This document shows, piece after piece, positions 33,790 to 42,268 of a stretch of 64,000 bases of DNA (positions are counted from its first letter, which is position 1; every line of letters starts with the position of its first letter). The position numbers were made by a program, and so were the translations under genes. Source of the DNA: Falsibacillus albus (GTDB lineage: Bacteria; Bacillota; Bacilli; Bacillales; DSM-25281). The notes under the pieces are model-generated. The model searched no databases, was not told the DNA's origin, and was given only the letters and a program-made list of their open reading frames with translations. The stretch is taken from the NCBI RefSeq assembly GCF_003668575.1, contig NZ_RCVZ01000001.1, forward strand, positions 186,001 through 250,000, read 5' to 3'.

Positions 33790-34550
33790 GTGAAAATAAA
33801 AAAGTTCGCTTCATCATTACACGTCAAGATAGTCCTGAAGCGGCACCTTATCAAGAAGAGTTTGAATTAGATTATAGACCGAATATGAACGTGATTTCTG
33901 CATTGATGGAAATCAGGCGAAATCCTGTCAATGTCAAAGGCCAGGCAACGACTCCCATTACATGGGATATGAACTGCCTTGAAGAGGTTTGCGGAGCTTG
34001 TTCGATGGTCATTAACGGCAAGCCAAGACAGTCATGTACTGCGCTTGTTGATAAATTAGAGCAGCCGATTCGCCTTGAGCCGATGCGTACATTCCCGGTT
34101 GTCCGTGATTTACAGGTCGATCGCAGCAGAATGTTCGATTCTCTTAAAAAGGTAAAGGCATGGATTCCGATCGATGGAACTTATGATTTGGGTCCTGGTC
34201 CACGTATGCCTGAGAAGAAGCGCCAATGGGCATATGAGCTTTCTAAATGTATGACTTGCGGAGTCTGCCTGGAAGCATGTCCGAATGTGAATAGCAAATC
34301 GGACTTCATCGGGCCGGCGCCTTTATCCCAGGTCCGTCTCTTCAATGCACATCCAACTGGAGAGATGAACAGGGATGAACGTTTGGAAACGATCATGGGT
34401 GACGGTGGACTTGCGAACTGCGGAAACTCCCAAAACTGTGTTCAATCTTGTCCGAAAGGCATTCCTTTAACCACTTCCATTGCAGCTTTGAACAGGGATA
34501 CCACTTTCCAAATGTTCCGTAACTTCTTTGGAAGCGACAAAACTGTTTAA
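33786..34550 (+). CDS. sdhB: Succinate dehydrogenase iron-sulfur subunit
   Basis: Carries electrons from FAD in SdhA through three iron-sulfur clusters to the haems of SdhC. The 254-residue product has the plant-type ferredoxin domain with the 2Fe-2S cysteines in NCLEEVCGACSMVINGKPRQSC (about residues 59-80), and the bacterial ferredoxin domain with CMTCGVCLEACP near 155 and CGNSQNCVQSCPKGIP near 213. These cysteines supply the 4Fe-4S and 3Fe-4S clusters. It overlaps sdhA by four bases. It closes the operon before the terminator at 34564-34597. Confidence 0.97.
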   Translation: MSENKKVRFIITRQDSPEAAPYQEEFELDYRPNMNVISALMEIRRNPVNVKGQATTPITWDMNCLEEVCGACSMVINGKPRQSCTALVDKLEQPIRLEPMRTFPVVRDLQVDRSRMFDSLKKVKAWIPIDGTYDLGPGPRMPEKKRQWAYELSKCMTCGVCLEACPNVNSKSDFIGPAPLSQVRLFNAHPTGEMNRDERLETIMGDGGLANCGNSQNCVQSCPKGIPLTTSIAALNRDTTFQMFRNFFGSDKTV

Positions 34551-34563
34551 TATAAGTCACAAG

Positions 34564-34597
34564 AGCTTACAGCCGAACGCGGCTGTAAGCTTTTTTT
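34564..34597 (+). terminator. Intrinsic terminator of sdhCAB
   Basis: AGCTTACAGCCG and CGGCTGTAAGCT form a perfect 12-bp stem with a short loop, followed by seven T. Confidence 0.96.
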
Positions 34598-34764
34598 GAT
34601 TGTTTTCTCAATATCCCGCCCCGAGGAACGCGAACAACCTTCCTTGGCAATCAACCGTATCCATCCTTTTTTGAAGAGCTACAGATCTTTCGAAGAGAAC
34701 TTTCCACAAATTTTTCAGCTCCTTTCTTGGCATACTAAACGAAAAACTTCCAAAGGAGGCACGT

Positions 34765-36378
34765 ATGATGAACTTCAGGAAAATGCTGATAGGTGTTATC
34801 GCCACGCTTTCATTTAGTATGTTGAGCACGGTGGAATGGGAAGTTGCGCAGTCCAAAGAAGCGACTAATCAACTGGATCTTACCCTGCTATACACAAATG
34901 ACACTCACTCCCATTTGGAGAACATCCCTTTTTTGCATAGCGCCATAAAACAAGTTCGCCAGGAAAGTAAACATACATTGCTGTTCGATGCAGGAGACGT
35001 GTTTTCAGGAACATTATTCTTCAACCAATTTTTAGGTCAGGCGGATTTAGCGTTAATGAACAGAATCGGCTATGACGCGATGACTTTCGGCAATCATGAA
35101 TTTGATCGGACCTCAGCAGTCCTATCCCAGTTCGTCAGCAGAGCGAAATTTCCGTTTGTCAGCGCAAATATTGATTTTTCCCACGATCCCGACCTGTCCG
35201 GTCTCTATATAAATAAAATTGGAAACCCCGCAAAGGATGGCATGATCTATCCAGCGATCATCAAACAAATAGATGGACATCGAATTGGCATCATTGGAGT
35301 TACTACTGAAGAAACGCCTTTTCTCTCCAGCCCCGGCAAAACGATCATTTTCCAAAACGCAAAGGAAAAAATGGAGAAAATGATCCAGCAGCTCAGGAAA
35401 AACGGGATCAATAAGATAGTAGTCTTATCCCATCTTGGCTTCAATGAGGACAAAAAATTGGCCAAAGAGGTAGCTGGTATCGATGTCATCATCGGCGGGC
35501 ACTCCCATACAAAGCTGGATCAGCCAGTAGTCATAATGAATGGAACGACTCCGACAATCATCGTACAAGCGAACGAATATGCAAAATATTTAGGCGAGTT
35601 AAATGTGGTGTTCGACCCTAACGGAAAATTGGATAAATGGAATGGAAAATTGATCGATGTCCATGCGAAAGACAAAAATGGAAACGATATATATGAGCCA
35701 GATCAATTTGCCCAACAAAAAGTAAGAGAATACAGCAAGTCTGTGCAAGCGCTGGAAACTAAAATAATCGGGACATCCGCTGAGCGATTGAACGGCGATC
35801 GGCCGGATATCCGTATAAGAGAAACAAATTTGGGAGACTTGATTGCTGATGCCCTGCTCAATGAAGCCCGTAAAACTGATCATGTGGATATTGCCTTTCA
35901 AAACAGTGGGGGCATCAGAGCGTCTTTGGAAAAGGGGCCGATTTCTGTAGGAAATCTCCTTAATGTCCTCCCATTCGGAGATTCATTGATTGTTTTACCG
36001 CTTACAGGATACGAAATCATTTCTGCCCTTGAACATGGTGTTTCTGCATTGGAAGAACCATCAGGGCGTTTTTTGCAAGTGTCAGGCATTCACTTTGAAT
36101 TTGACCCGACTAAGCCCATCGGGAAAAGAGTAACTAATGTGAAGGTGAAATCCGATGATTCCTACAATCCCATTAATCCCAACCGAAAGTATTCCGTGGT
36201 CATGAATAAATTCATGGCAGATGGCGGTGATGGATACACCGTTTTCAAGGAAGCAGAGAGCCAGTCGAAAGAATTGCCAATGGTCGATTATGAGGCGGTG
36301 TCTTCGTATATCCAGAAAATGAAGACCGTCACTTCTCCAGAGGGCGGAAGGATTGTTCAATTGCCAAAAAAGGAATAA
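34765..36378 (+). CDS. Secreted 5'-nucleotidase / metallophosphatase (UshA-like)
   Basis: Predicted extracellular or cell-wall enzyme that removes phosphate from nucleotides for salvage. A signal peptide is likely at residues 1-31 (positive MNFRK, hydrophobic MLIGVIATLSFSMLSTV, then AQSKEA). The metallophosphatase domain has all five metal blocks: LLYTNDTHSHLE, FDAGDVFSGT, MTFGNHEFD, VVLSHLGFNED and IIGGHSHTKLD. The C-terminal 5'-nucleotidase domain has NLGDLIADALLNEA, QNSGGIRASLEKGPIS and NKFMADGGDGYTVF. There is no LPxTG anchor and no repeat domain, so at 537 residues it is a simple secreted form, shorter than B. subtilis YfkN. It does not occur between sdhB and gerE in B. subtilis as I recall, so it is an insertion in otherwise conserved order. 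Confidence 0.88.
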   Translation: MMNFRKMLIGVIATLSFSMLSTVEWEVAQSKEATNQLDLTLLYTNDTHSHLENIPFLHSAIKQVRQESKHTLLFDAGDVFSGTLFFNQFLGQADLALMNRIGYDAMTFGNHEFDRTSAVLSQFVSRAKFPFVSANIDFSHDPDLSGLYINKIGNPAKDGMIYPAIIKQIDGHRIGIIGVTTEETPFLSSPGKTIIFQNAKEKMEKMIQQLRKNGINKIVVLSHLGFNEDKKLAKEVAGIDVIIGGHSHTKLDQPVVIMNGTTPTIIVQANEYAKYLGELNVVFDPNGKLDKWNGKLIDVHAKDKNGNDIYEPDQFAQQKVREYSKSVQALETKIIGTSAERLNGDRPDIRIRETNLGDLIADALLNEARKTDHVDIAFQNSGGIRASLEKGPISVGNLLNVLPFGDSLIVLPLTGYEIISALEHGVSALEEPSGRFLQVSGIHFEFDPTKPIGKRVTNVKVKSDDSYNPINPNRKYSVVMNKFMADGGDGYTVFKEAESQSKELPMVDYEAVSSYIQKMKTVTSPEGGRIVQLPKKE

Positions 36379-36386
36379 GAGAGAAA

Positions 36387-36646
36387 GGCTATTTAAAAAC
36401 CTTCGTACTATTTATCAAGATTGAGTATGGTTGATTTCCGCTGCAGGATGCTCGCTTTCCGAGGGGCCTCACACGATGTGCCGACCTTAATCGAACATCC
36501 TCCTTACCTCTCCTCGGCTTTCGCCTGCTGGGTCTCATCTGACCCGCCAATCCCTCCGGAGTCTCGCACCTTCCGCTCTAATCAACAATAAATAGCAAAT
36601 TCTGCAAAAACAACGGTAAAAAAACAACAATCTCTGTTAAAAAGCA
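36387..36646 (+). mobile_element. MITE-like element (copy 8)
   Basis: Left end GGCTATTTAAAAACC at 36387, then TTCGTACTATTTATCAAG and GTTGATTTCCGCTGCAGG at 36430-36447, CTTTCCGAGGGGCCTCAC, ATCGAACATCC, CTCCGGAGTCTCGCACCTTCC and AATCAACAATA, ending near AACAACAATCTCTG. It begins 9 bases behind the 5'-nucleotidase stop codon. The rest of the 484-bp gap holds AT-rich sequence and the thioesterase promoter. Confidence 0.7.
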
Positions 36647-36759
36647 TTAAAAAAGTTAATTGATAAAAAGGTTATTTTGTGGAATAAACTCTCACTCTCA
36701 TCCAACCTTATCAGTAATCCAGGTTTAAACAGGGGGACAAAAAAGATCACCGTTTATTC

Positions 36760-36816
36760 TTTTCAAAGAATCAGAAAAGTTTTATAATAGTAAAAAAAAG
36801 AATGAACATTCATTCA
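36760..36816 (+). promoter_or_regulatory. Promoter with FadR-type operator before the thioesterase gene
   Basis: TTTTCA (36760-36765), 17-bp spacer, TATAAT (36783-36788). At 36799-36816 AGAATGAACATTCATTCA matches the FadR consensus at 16 of 18 positions counting the ambiguous ones. The site lies at about +4 to +21, nearly the same geometry as at the fadR promoter (22737-22790). Confidence 0.8.
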
Positions 36817-36862
36817 TTTTTAGATGAGATCATTGCTTAAAAGCATCAAGGAGGGGTTTCTA

Positions 36863-37342
36863 GTGTTAAACCGTGTAAATTATATAGATGAACCGGAGTC
36901 GTGGAAAGAGGCGTTTTCATTTTCGCATTCCATTAAGGTCAGATTTTCTGAGACCGATATGTTCGGCCATTTAAACAATACTGTACCATTCACTTATTTT
37001 GAAGAAGCAAGAATCGAGTTTTTTAAATTTCTTGGATTCATGCAGGATTGGGTTCATCCTGATAGTGGCGAGATCCCTGTTGTCGCTGATCTGCAATGCG
37101 ATTTTATCCAGCAGGTATTCTTCGGTCAAACGATCCAAGTTCATGTGAAGCCAGAATCGATCGGAAATTCTTCCATGGATCTTCATTATATGGGGACAAA
37201 CGAGGATGGCTGCATTTGCTTTGTTGGGAGAGGAACCATCGTGCAAATGTCAAAGAAGACTGGAAAAGGCGCCCCATGGACGGAGGACATGAAAGAAAGG
37301 ATGGCCAATGCAGGAAAACGGAGCAATTGCTATTCTTTTTAA
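36863..37342 (+). CDS. ysmA: Hotdog-fold acyl-CoA thioesterase (YsmA-like)
   Basis: Predicted 4-hydroxybenzoyl-CoA-type thioesterase that hydrolyses an acyl-CoA; substrate unknown. The hotdog fold is recognisable: RFSETDMFGHLNNTVPFTYFEEARIEFF near residues 27-54 with the catalytic Asp/Asn region, then the long strand pair VVADLQCDFIQQVFFGQTIQVHV and DLHYMGTNEDGCICFVGRGTIVQM. GTG 36863 is chosen because AAGGAGGGG (36848-36856) lies six bases upstream; 159 residues. B. subtilis ysmA has the same place before gerE. The FadR-type operator suggests the enzyme is induced together with beta-oxidation, perhaps to release coenzyme A from stalled acyl-CoA. Confidence 0.8.
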   Translation: MLNRVNYIDEPESWKEAFSFSHSIKVRFSETDMFGHLNNTVPFTYFEEARIEFFKFLGFMQDWVHPDSGEIPVVADLQCDFIQQVFFGQTIQVHVKPESIGNSSMDLHYMGTNEDGCICFVGRGTIVQMSKKTGKGAPWTEDMKERMANAGKRSNCYSF

Positions 37343-37360
37343 AAAAGAATAGCCTTTTTT
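37329..37360 (+). terminator. Terminator overlapping the ysmA stop codon
   Basis: GCTATTCTTTTT pairs with AAAAAGAATAGC, then seven T. The stop codon lies in the loop region of the hairpin. Confidence 0.85.
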
Positions 37361-37384
37361 TACATTATCAGCCATTCTAATGTC

Positions 37385-37412
37385 ACTTCAATTATTTAAA
37401 TCACATATGATA
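37385..37412 (+). promoter_or_regulatory. Sigma-K promoter of gerE
   Basis: AC at 37385-37386, 17 bp, then CATATGATA at 37404-37412, an exact match to the sigma-K pattern AC-N17-CATANNNTA. It lies 66 bp before the gerE start, consistent with late mother-cell expression. Confidence 0.85.
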
Positions 37413-37477
37413 ACGTGACGACCAAAATACCCATCCCCGCGGTTAGAAGCTGGCGAAGGCAAGGAGGGTTACAATAG

Positions 37478-37702
37478 TTGAAGGACAATGATTTCACTCA
37501 CAAACCGTTGCTCACAAAGAGAGAAAAAGAAGTATTCGAACTGTTAGTACAGGATAAAACAACCAAGGAGATCGCAGGCGAATTGTTTATTAGCGAAAAG
37601 ACAGTTCGAAACCACATTTCCAACGCCATGCAAAAGCTTGGAGTTAAGGGGCGTTCTCAAGCTGTAGTTGAACTTCTTCGAATGGGAGAGTTAAAGCTAT
37701 AA
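37478..37702 (+). CDS. gerE: Sporulation transcription regulator GerE
   Basis: LuxR-type DNA-binding protein that acts last in the mother-cell cascade, activating late coat genes and repressing some earlier sigma-K genes. The 74-residue protein is only the helix-turn-helix domain: LTKREKEVFELLVQDKTTKEIAGELFISEKTVRNHISNAMQKLGV, with the recognition helix SEKTVRNHISNAM near residues 39-51. It matches B. subtilis GerE almost throughout, from memory. The start is TTG 37478 behind AAGGAGGGTT. A canonical sigma-K promoter lies upstream, and a weak hairpin at 37708-37742 may end the transcript. Confidence 0.97.
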   Translation: MKDNDFTHKPLLTKREKEVFELLVQDKTTKEIAGELFISEKTVRNHISNAMQKLGVKGRSQAVVELLRMGELKL

Positions 37703-37707
37703 GTGAT

Positions 37708-37742
37708 GCCGGCTTCCTTATTTTTAAGGTGGCCGGTTTCCC
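37708..37742 (+). terminator. Probable terminator of gerE
   Basis: GCCGGCTTCCTTA and TAAGGTGGCCGG form an imperfect stem followed by TTTCCCATTTTT. The T-tract is interrupted. Confidence 0.5.
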
Positions 37743-37768
37743 ATTTTTAAGTGTAAATACAATGACTG

Positions 37769-38202
37769 GGCTGTTTTCGAGAAGATTGTTTTTTTCTTCG
37801 CTCTTTTCGTAAAGTTTATTGCTATTGGACAAAGGTTGTGTAAGGTTGATTTCCGCTGCAGGTTGCTCGCTTTCCAAGTGGCGTGCTGTGAGCCTCCTCG
37901 CTTCGTGGGGTCTCACCTGTCTAGATCCAGGCCAGAGCTTAGGGGATCGGTCATAAGCCCCTAGTCAAAGCCCTGCAGCTTTTCCAACCTGCGCGCTGAT
38001 CCCTCAAGAGTCTCACACCTTGCGTTCAAATCAACAATAATTTTCAGGAAAAACTGTTCTAAACAACAATCTTTGAGAAAAGAGTCTTTTTCTTTTATCA
38101 GTGAGAATTATTCATAAGGTCATTAATTGGAGTAAGCATATTTTCGAGTAATCAACTTTATTTTTTTTATGGATAATTGCAACCAACTTTAAGAAAGCAG
38201 CC
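37769..38202 (+). mobile_element. Outer MITE-like element carrying a nested copy (copy 9)
   Basis: GGCTGTTTTCGAGAAGATTG at 37769-37788 and, on the minus strand, GGCTGCTTTCTTAAAGTTGG ending at 38202 are a pair of family ends. They enclose the complete copy at 37799-38086. The flanking bases show no target duplication, so the outer pair could also be remains of two separate elements. Confidence 0.5.
37799..38086 (+). mobile_element. MITE-like element with exact 8-bp target duplication (copy 10)
   Basis: A 288-bp element with ends CGCTCTTTTCGTAAAGTTTA (37799 on) and, on the minus strand, GACTCTTTTCTCAAAGATTG (ending 38086). TTTTTCTT occurs on both sides, at 37791-37798 and 38087-38094. The interior has GTTGATTTCCGCTGCAGG, CTTTCCAAGTGGCGTGCTG, a nested hairpin block (37919-37985) and AATCAACAATA. 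It carries no gene. Confidence 0.85.
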
Positions 38203-38300
38203 ATTAATAAAAACTCATTTGAATTATTCTTTCTTGAAATTTCATAGAAAAAAAGGGACAATAATCGTAGAATGACACTAGTACTAGGGAGTTGCATGAA

Positions 38301-38756
38301 ATGATAAACAAAAGCGTCGATAAGGAAAAACTTGACGTCGTTGCCGATATAGAAAAAGATTTAAGATACATATCCGCAATCATAAAACAAAAAGGACGGG
38401 AAATCCTCAGCAATTATACGATCACACCCCCTCAGTTCGTTGCGCTGCAATGGCTTTTTGAGGATGGAGATATGACAATTGGCGATCTATCAAACAAAAT
38501 GTTCTTAGCATGCAGCACTACAACCGATTTGGTTGACCGTATGGAGAAAAATGATCTTGTGATGAGAGTGAAGGACCCTAATGACCGCCGGGTGGTAAGG
38601 ATCCATCTGCTAAAAGAAGGGGAACGGATCATTGATGAGGTAATCCAAAAGCGTCAGATTTATTTACAGGAATTGCTCCAAAACTTTTCAGCTGATGAAG
38701 TATTCAACCTGAAAGACAATTTGATGAAATTACACCAAGAAATGAAAGAAAAATGA
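38301..38756 (+). CDS. ysmB: MarR-family transcriptional regulator YsmB
   Basis: Winged-helix DNA-binding regulator, target and ligand unknown. In 151 residues an N-terminal dimerisation helix ([20 protein letters not shown]) is followed by the winged helix ([47 protein letters not shown], then the wing [19 protein letters not shown]) and a C-terminal helix. ATG 38301 is taken as the start because AGGGAG lies nine bases upstream; a TTG nine bases earlier would overlap the ribosome binding site. It ends 10 bp before murI, in the same direction, so the two are probably co-transcribed. B. subtilis has the pair here as well. Confidence 0.88.
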   Translation: MINKSVDKEKLDVVADIEKDLRYISAIIKQKGREILSNYTITPPQFVALQWLFEDGDMTIGDLSNKMFLACSTTTDLVDRMEKNDLVMRVKDPNDRRVVRIHLLKEGERIIDEVIQKRQIYLQELLQNFSADEVFNLKDNLMKLHQEMKEK

Positions 38757-38766
38757 GGCGAGATGC

Positions 38767-39570
38767 TTGAGACAACCGATTGGCATTATTGATTCAGGAG
38801 TTGGAGGCTTGACGGTAGCGAAAGAAGTGATGAGGCAGCTGCCGAATGAAACCATATATTATTTCGGGGATACGGCAAGATGCCCATATGGACCGAGGCC
38901 AGTTGAAGAAGTGAAAGAGTATACATGGCAAATGACCCGTTTTTTACTGAAGCATGAAATTAAAATGCTGATCATTGCTTGCAACACCGCAACCGCCGTT
39001 GTCCTTGACGAGATAAGGTCGGAGCTCCAAATTCCCGTGATCGGGGTCATTTATCCAGGGGCTCGGGCAGCGCTGAAATTGACGAAGAATCACCACGTTG
39101 GGGTATTAGGAACGATCGGCACAATTAAAAGCAAAGCATATGAAAAGGCATTGACCTCCATAAATCAACGTGTATCTGTACAAGGATTGGCTTGTCCAAA
39201 GTTTGTCCCTCTTGTTGAAAGTGGAGAATATATGAGTTCGTTTGCAAAGAAGATTGTAGCCGAAACGCTGCAGCCAATAAGGAATTGGGGGATAGATACC
39301 TTAATATTGGGATGTACGCATTATCCATTGCTTCAGCCTGTGATTGAAAACATCATGGGCAAGACCGTCCAGGTAATCAGCTCAGGTGAGGAGACCGCAC
39401 GGGAAGTGAGTACAATCCTTTATTATTATGGGATGATGTCTGATTTGAAAGAAGAGCCGATGCATAGATTTTTCACAAGCGGTTCACGGCAAATCTTCTC
39501 GAGGATCGCTATGGATTGGCTGAATAAAGAAATGATCGAAGTAGAAACCATTCGTTTTAAGAGTGAATGA
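38767..39570 (+). CDS. murI: Glutamate racemase
   Basis: Interconverts L- and D-glutamate to supply D-glutamate for peptidoglycan (and for poly-gamma-glutamate where made). The two catalytic cysteines are present, in [15 protein letters not shown] near residue 73 and [11 protein letters not shown] near 184, each with its acidic partner ([11 protein letters not shown] near 7-17). [12 protein letters not shown] near 36 is also typical. The start is TTG 38767 behind GAGGCGAG; 267 residues, normal. The gene directly follows the MarR regulator and is followed by gerM, the order seen in B. subtilis. In B. subtilis the ortholog is called racE or murI. Confidence 0.95.
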   Translation: MRQPIGIIDSGVGGLTVAKEVMRQLPNETIYYFGDTARCPYGPRPVEEVKEYTWQMTRFLLKHEIKMLIIACNTATAVVLDEIRSELQIPVIGVIYPGARAALKLTKNHHVGVLGTIGTIKSKAYEKALTSINQRVSVQGLACPKFVPLVESGEYMSSFAKKIVAETLQPIRNWGIDTLILGCTHYPLLQPVIENIMGKTVQVISSGEETAREVSTILYYYGMMSDLKEEPMHRFFTSGSRQIFSRIAMDWLNKEMIEVETIRFKSE

Positions 39571-39724
39571 ACGCTCTTAGGACGAAATGGTTTTTTTTCA
39601 GCCTTATGCCAGGAAGGCTTGCAACTATTGAGAATACGAAAAGAGTTTTTTTTGTCCAAGCGGTCTATTTTTTTATCAAGGCTCGTATATATGTAGTACA
39701 AACTGTCCTGAGGAGGGGTACTGC

Positions 39725-40789
39725 ATGTCTAAACGTGCGAAAGCAACCATTGCGATTACAGTCCTGGCTTCATCCATGTATTTATCCGGATGTGGATTAT
39801 TCGGAGGGAACAATAAAGAAAAACTCGATCCGCCGCAAGATGTTTCGTATTTGAAGGAAGGTAAATCTGTTGACGCTTCCGCAGATAAAAATTCCAACAA
39901 AGCAACCGAAAAGGCGATACAAACCGAGCTATATTTAATCAATAAAGATGGCTATGTCGTTGCCCAAACCTTTGCACTGCCGAATACCCAATCAATTGCG
40001 AAGGAAGCACTGGAATATTTGGTCGATGGGGGGCCGGTGACGGAAATGCTGCCAAATGGATTTAGAGCGGTATTGCCGGCTGATACCGAAGTCCTGGGTG
40101 TTGATATTAAGGATGACGGCAAAGCAGTAGTTGATTTTTCGAAGGAGTTCACTAAATATCAGGCAGCAGATGAACAAAAAATCCTTCAAGCGATCACCTG
40201 GACAATGACCCAGTTTGATACAGTGAAAAAAGTGGAACTGCGGGTCAATGGAACGCCATTAAAGGAAATGCCTGTTAAGGGAACTCCGATCAGTGCGGAT
40301 GGACTCAGCCGGGCGGATGGCATCAACATGGATACTTCCGGTGTGGCTGATATCACTAACACACATCCGATAACGGTTTATTACTTATCACAAAATGGAA
40401 AGGGCTATAATTATGTTCCGGTCACGAAAAGGGTGGATAACAGTGAACGGGATGATGTGGCAGCTGTCGTAAAAGAACTGGTTGATGGACCGGGCTATAA
40501 CAGCAACCTCGTCACTGATTTTCTTCCGGATGTCAAATTGGTCGATGCACCTGAATTTGATGCTGGCAAAGTCACTCTGAACTTTAATGAATCTGTACTA
40601 GGGAGCTTTAAAGAAAAGAAGATTTCCCAATACTTAATGAATTCGCTTGTCCTGTCCTTGACGGAACAGCCTGAGATCAAGAGTGTTGCAATTGAAGTGA
40701 ATGGAAGCACCAAACTTGTTGATGATCAAGGGGAATCATTGACAGAACCTGTCACAAGACCTGAAAAAGTGAACACAGGTAGTTTTTAA
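39725..40789 (+). CDS. gerM: Spore germination/sporulation lipoprotein GerM
   Basis: Secreted lipoprotein needed for sporulation and germination in B. subtilis, where GerM with SpoIIQ localises SpoIIIAG at the forespore. The N-terminus is a lipoprotein signal (SKRAKATIAITVLASSMYLSG, lipobox LSGC, lipidated Cys near residue 23). Two GerMN domains follow: about 65-180 (TELYLINKDGYVVAQTFALP, LPADTEVLGVDIKDDGKAVVDFSKEF) and about 215-335 (ITVYYLSQNGKGYNYVPVTKRV, LPDVKLVDAPEFDAGKVTLNFNES). Length 354 residues. The ATG follows GAGGAGGGGTACTGC. The 150 bp upstream hold no clear promoter. Confidence 0.95.
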   Translation: MSKRAKATIAITVLASSMYLSGCGLFGGNNKEKLDPPQDVSYLKEGKSVDASADKNSNKATEKAIQTELYLINKDGYVVAQTFALPNTQSIAKEALEYLVDGGPVTEMLPNGFRAVLPADTEVLGVDIKDDGKAVVDFSKEFTKYQAADEQKILQAITWTMTQFDTVKKVELRVNGTPLKEMPVKGTPISADGLSRADGINMDTSGVADITNTHPITVYYLSQNGKGYNYVPVTKRVDNSERDDVAAVVKELVDGPGYNSNLVTDFLPDVKLVDAPEFDAGKVTLNFNESVLGSFKEKKISQYLMNSLVLSLTEQPEIKSVAIEVNGSTKLVDDQGESLTEPVTRPEKVNTGSF

Positions 40790-40900
40790 AAAAAATTTTT
40801 TGTTATACTATATACTGAACTATGAAAGAGGATGGCAGACTGCCACCTCTTCTTTATTGTGAAGAACATAAACTGAAATACATTCAAGGAGGAGTTATAG

Positions 40901-41656
40901 ATGAGGCCAGACGGCAGGGAAAATCCGCTGCAGCTAAGACCCATACATATTGATACGAATTATTTGAAACACCCGGAGGGGTCAGTTTTGATTTCAGTGG
41001 GAGAAACAAAGGTCATTTGTACTGCCAGCGTCGAGGATCGAGTTCCTCCATTCATGCGAGGAGAAGGAAAAGGGTGGATCACAGCGGAATATTCCATGCT
41101 TCCCCGTGCCACAGAAACAAGGAACATTCGTGAATCCTCAAAAGGGAAGGTTTCCGGAAGAACAATGGAAATTCAGCGCCTGATCGGACGCGCGCTTCGT
41201 GCGATTGTGGATTTGAATAAAATTGGTGAAAGAACAGTGTGGATCGATTGTGATGTCATCCAGGCAGATGGCGGTACACGGACAGCTTCTATCACAGGAG
41301 CATTCGTAGCCATGGCGATTGCAATGAATAAACTTCAAGAAGCGAAAAAGCTGCCTTCATTTCCGATAAATGATTTCTTGGCAGCTACGAGCGTTGGTGT
41401 AATGGAGGAAAATGGCGTCGTATTGGATTTGAACTATGCAGAAGATAGCAGCGCCCTGGTGGATATGAACGTCGTTATGACTGGAAGCGGGGAGTTTGTA
41501 GAACTGCAGGGAACCGGTGAAGAATCCACTTTCTCCCATAGCCAGCTTCAATCAATGATCGATGCCGCCCAAAAAGGAATTAATGAATTGATTGAAATGC
41601 AGAAGCAGGTACTAGGGGATATCGCTCTTAAAATTGAGTCAAGAAAAGGTGAATGA
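40901..41656 (+). CDS. rph: Ribonuclease PH
   Basis: Phosphate-dependent 3'-5' exoribonuclease that matures tRNA 3' ends. The 251-residue product shows the PNPase/RNase PH fold: [17 protein letters not shown] at the start, the phosphate-site ARG-type stretch [40 protein letters not shown] near 67-106, and [25 protein letters not shown] near 112-136 with the metal-binding Asp. The ATG follows AAGGAGGAGTT. Followed by rdgB after one base, and then ysnB, forming a tight three-gene operon as in B. subtilis. Confidence 0.97.
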   Translation: MRPDGRENPLQLRPIHIDTNYLKHPEGSVLISVGETKVICTASVEDRVPPFMRGEGKGWITAEYSMLPRATETRNIRESSKGKVSGRTMEIQRLIGRALRAIVDLNKIGERTVWIDCDVIQADGGTRTASITGAFVAMAIAMNKLQEAKKLPSFPINDFLAATSVGVMEENGVVLDLNYAEDSSALVDMNVVMTGSGEFVELQGTGEESTFSHSQLQSMIDAAQKGINELIEMQKQVLGDIALKIESRKGE

Positions 41657-41657
41657 T

Positions 41658-42266
41658 ATGGGAAAGCAAGTGATTATCGCTACAAAAAATAAAGGGAAAG
41701 CGAAAGAATTTGTGAGCATGTTCTCCCCTTATGGAATTGAAGTGAAAACATTATTGGATATCCCGAATGCTCCGGATGTGGAAGAAACAGGGACAACCTT
41801 CAAAGAGAATGCAATTCTTAAAGCTGAAACGATCTCAGGGGAAATGAATACAATTGTAATTGCGGATGACTCAGGCCTTGCCATTGACGCGTTGGAAGGA
41901 AGGCCAGGGGTTTATTCGGCCAGGTATGCAGGCGAAGAAAAGAATGATGAAGCCAATATGGATAAAGTCCTTATGGAGTTGAAGGATATACCCGGCGAGG
42001 ATAGAACGGCTCGATTCCATTGTGCACTTGCTGTTGCAGTACCAGGAGAAGAAACGATTACAGTCGAAGGTACATGCGACGGGCATATTCTTTTTGAGCG
42101 CCAAGGGACAAATGGATTTGGCTATGATCCAATCTTTTTTGTAAAGGAACAAGGCAAATCGATGGCAGAGCTTTCTTCGTCAGAAAAAAATAAAATCAGC
42201 CATCGAGCAAAAGCTTTGCAGCAATTGAAGGATAGGATCGATACCATCATAGTTAAAGGGGAATAA
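41658..42266 (+). CDS. rdgB: Non-canonical purine NTP pyrophosphatase (RdgB/HAM1, YsnA)
   Basis: Hydrolyses ITP, dITP and XTP to the monophosphates, keeping deaminated purines out of DNA and RNA. Family motifs are present: [14 protein letters not shown] at the N-terminus, [16 protein letters not shown] near 40-55, [25 protein letters not shown] near 67-91, and [13 protein letters not shown] plus [11 protein letters not shown] at the C-terminus. The start is ATG 41658, one base after the rph stop, behind AAAGGTGA which lies in the end of rph; 202 residues. The in-frame codons upstream are inside rph and not part of the protein. Confidence 0.95.
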   Translation: MGKQVIIATKNKGKAKEFVSMFSPYGIEVKTLLDIPNAPDVEETGTTFKENAILKAETISGEMNTIVIADDSGLAIDALEGRPGVYSARYAGEEKNDEANMDKVLMELKDIPGEDRTARFHCALAVAVPGEETITVEGTCDGHILFERQGTNGFGYDPIFFVKEQGKSMAELSSSEKNKISHRAKALQQLKDRIDTIIVKGE

Positions 42267-42268
42267 AA

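Noticed and set aside
39567-39854. 95-codon frame between murI and gerM
   Set aside because: Overlaps the gerM signal-peptide region in another frame and has no ribosome binding site or recognisable features.
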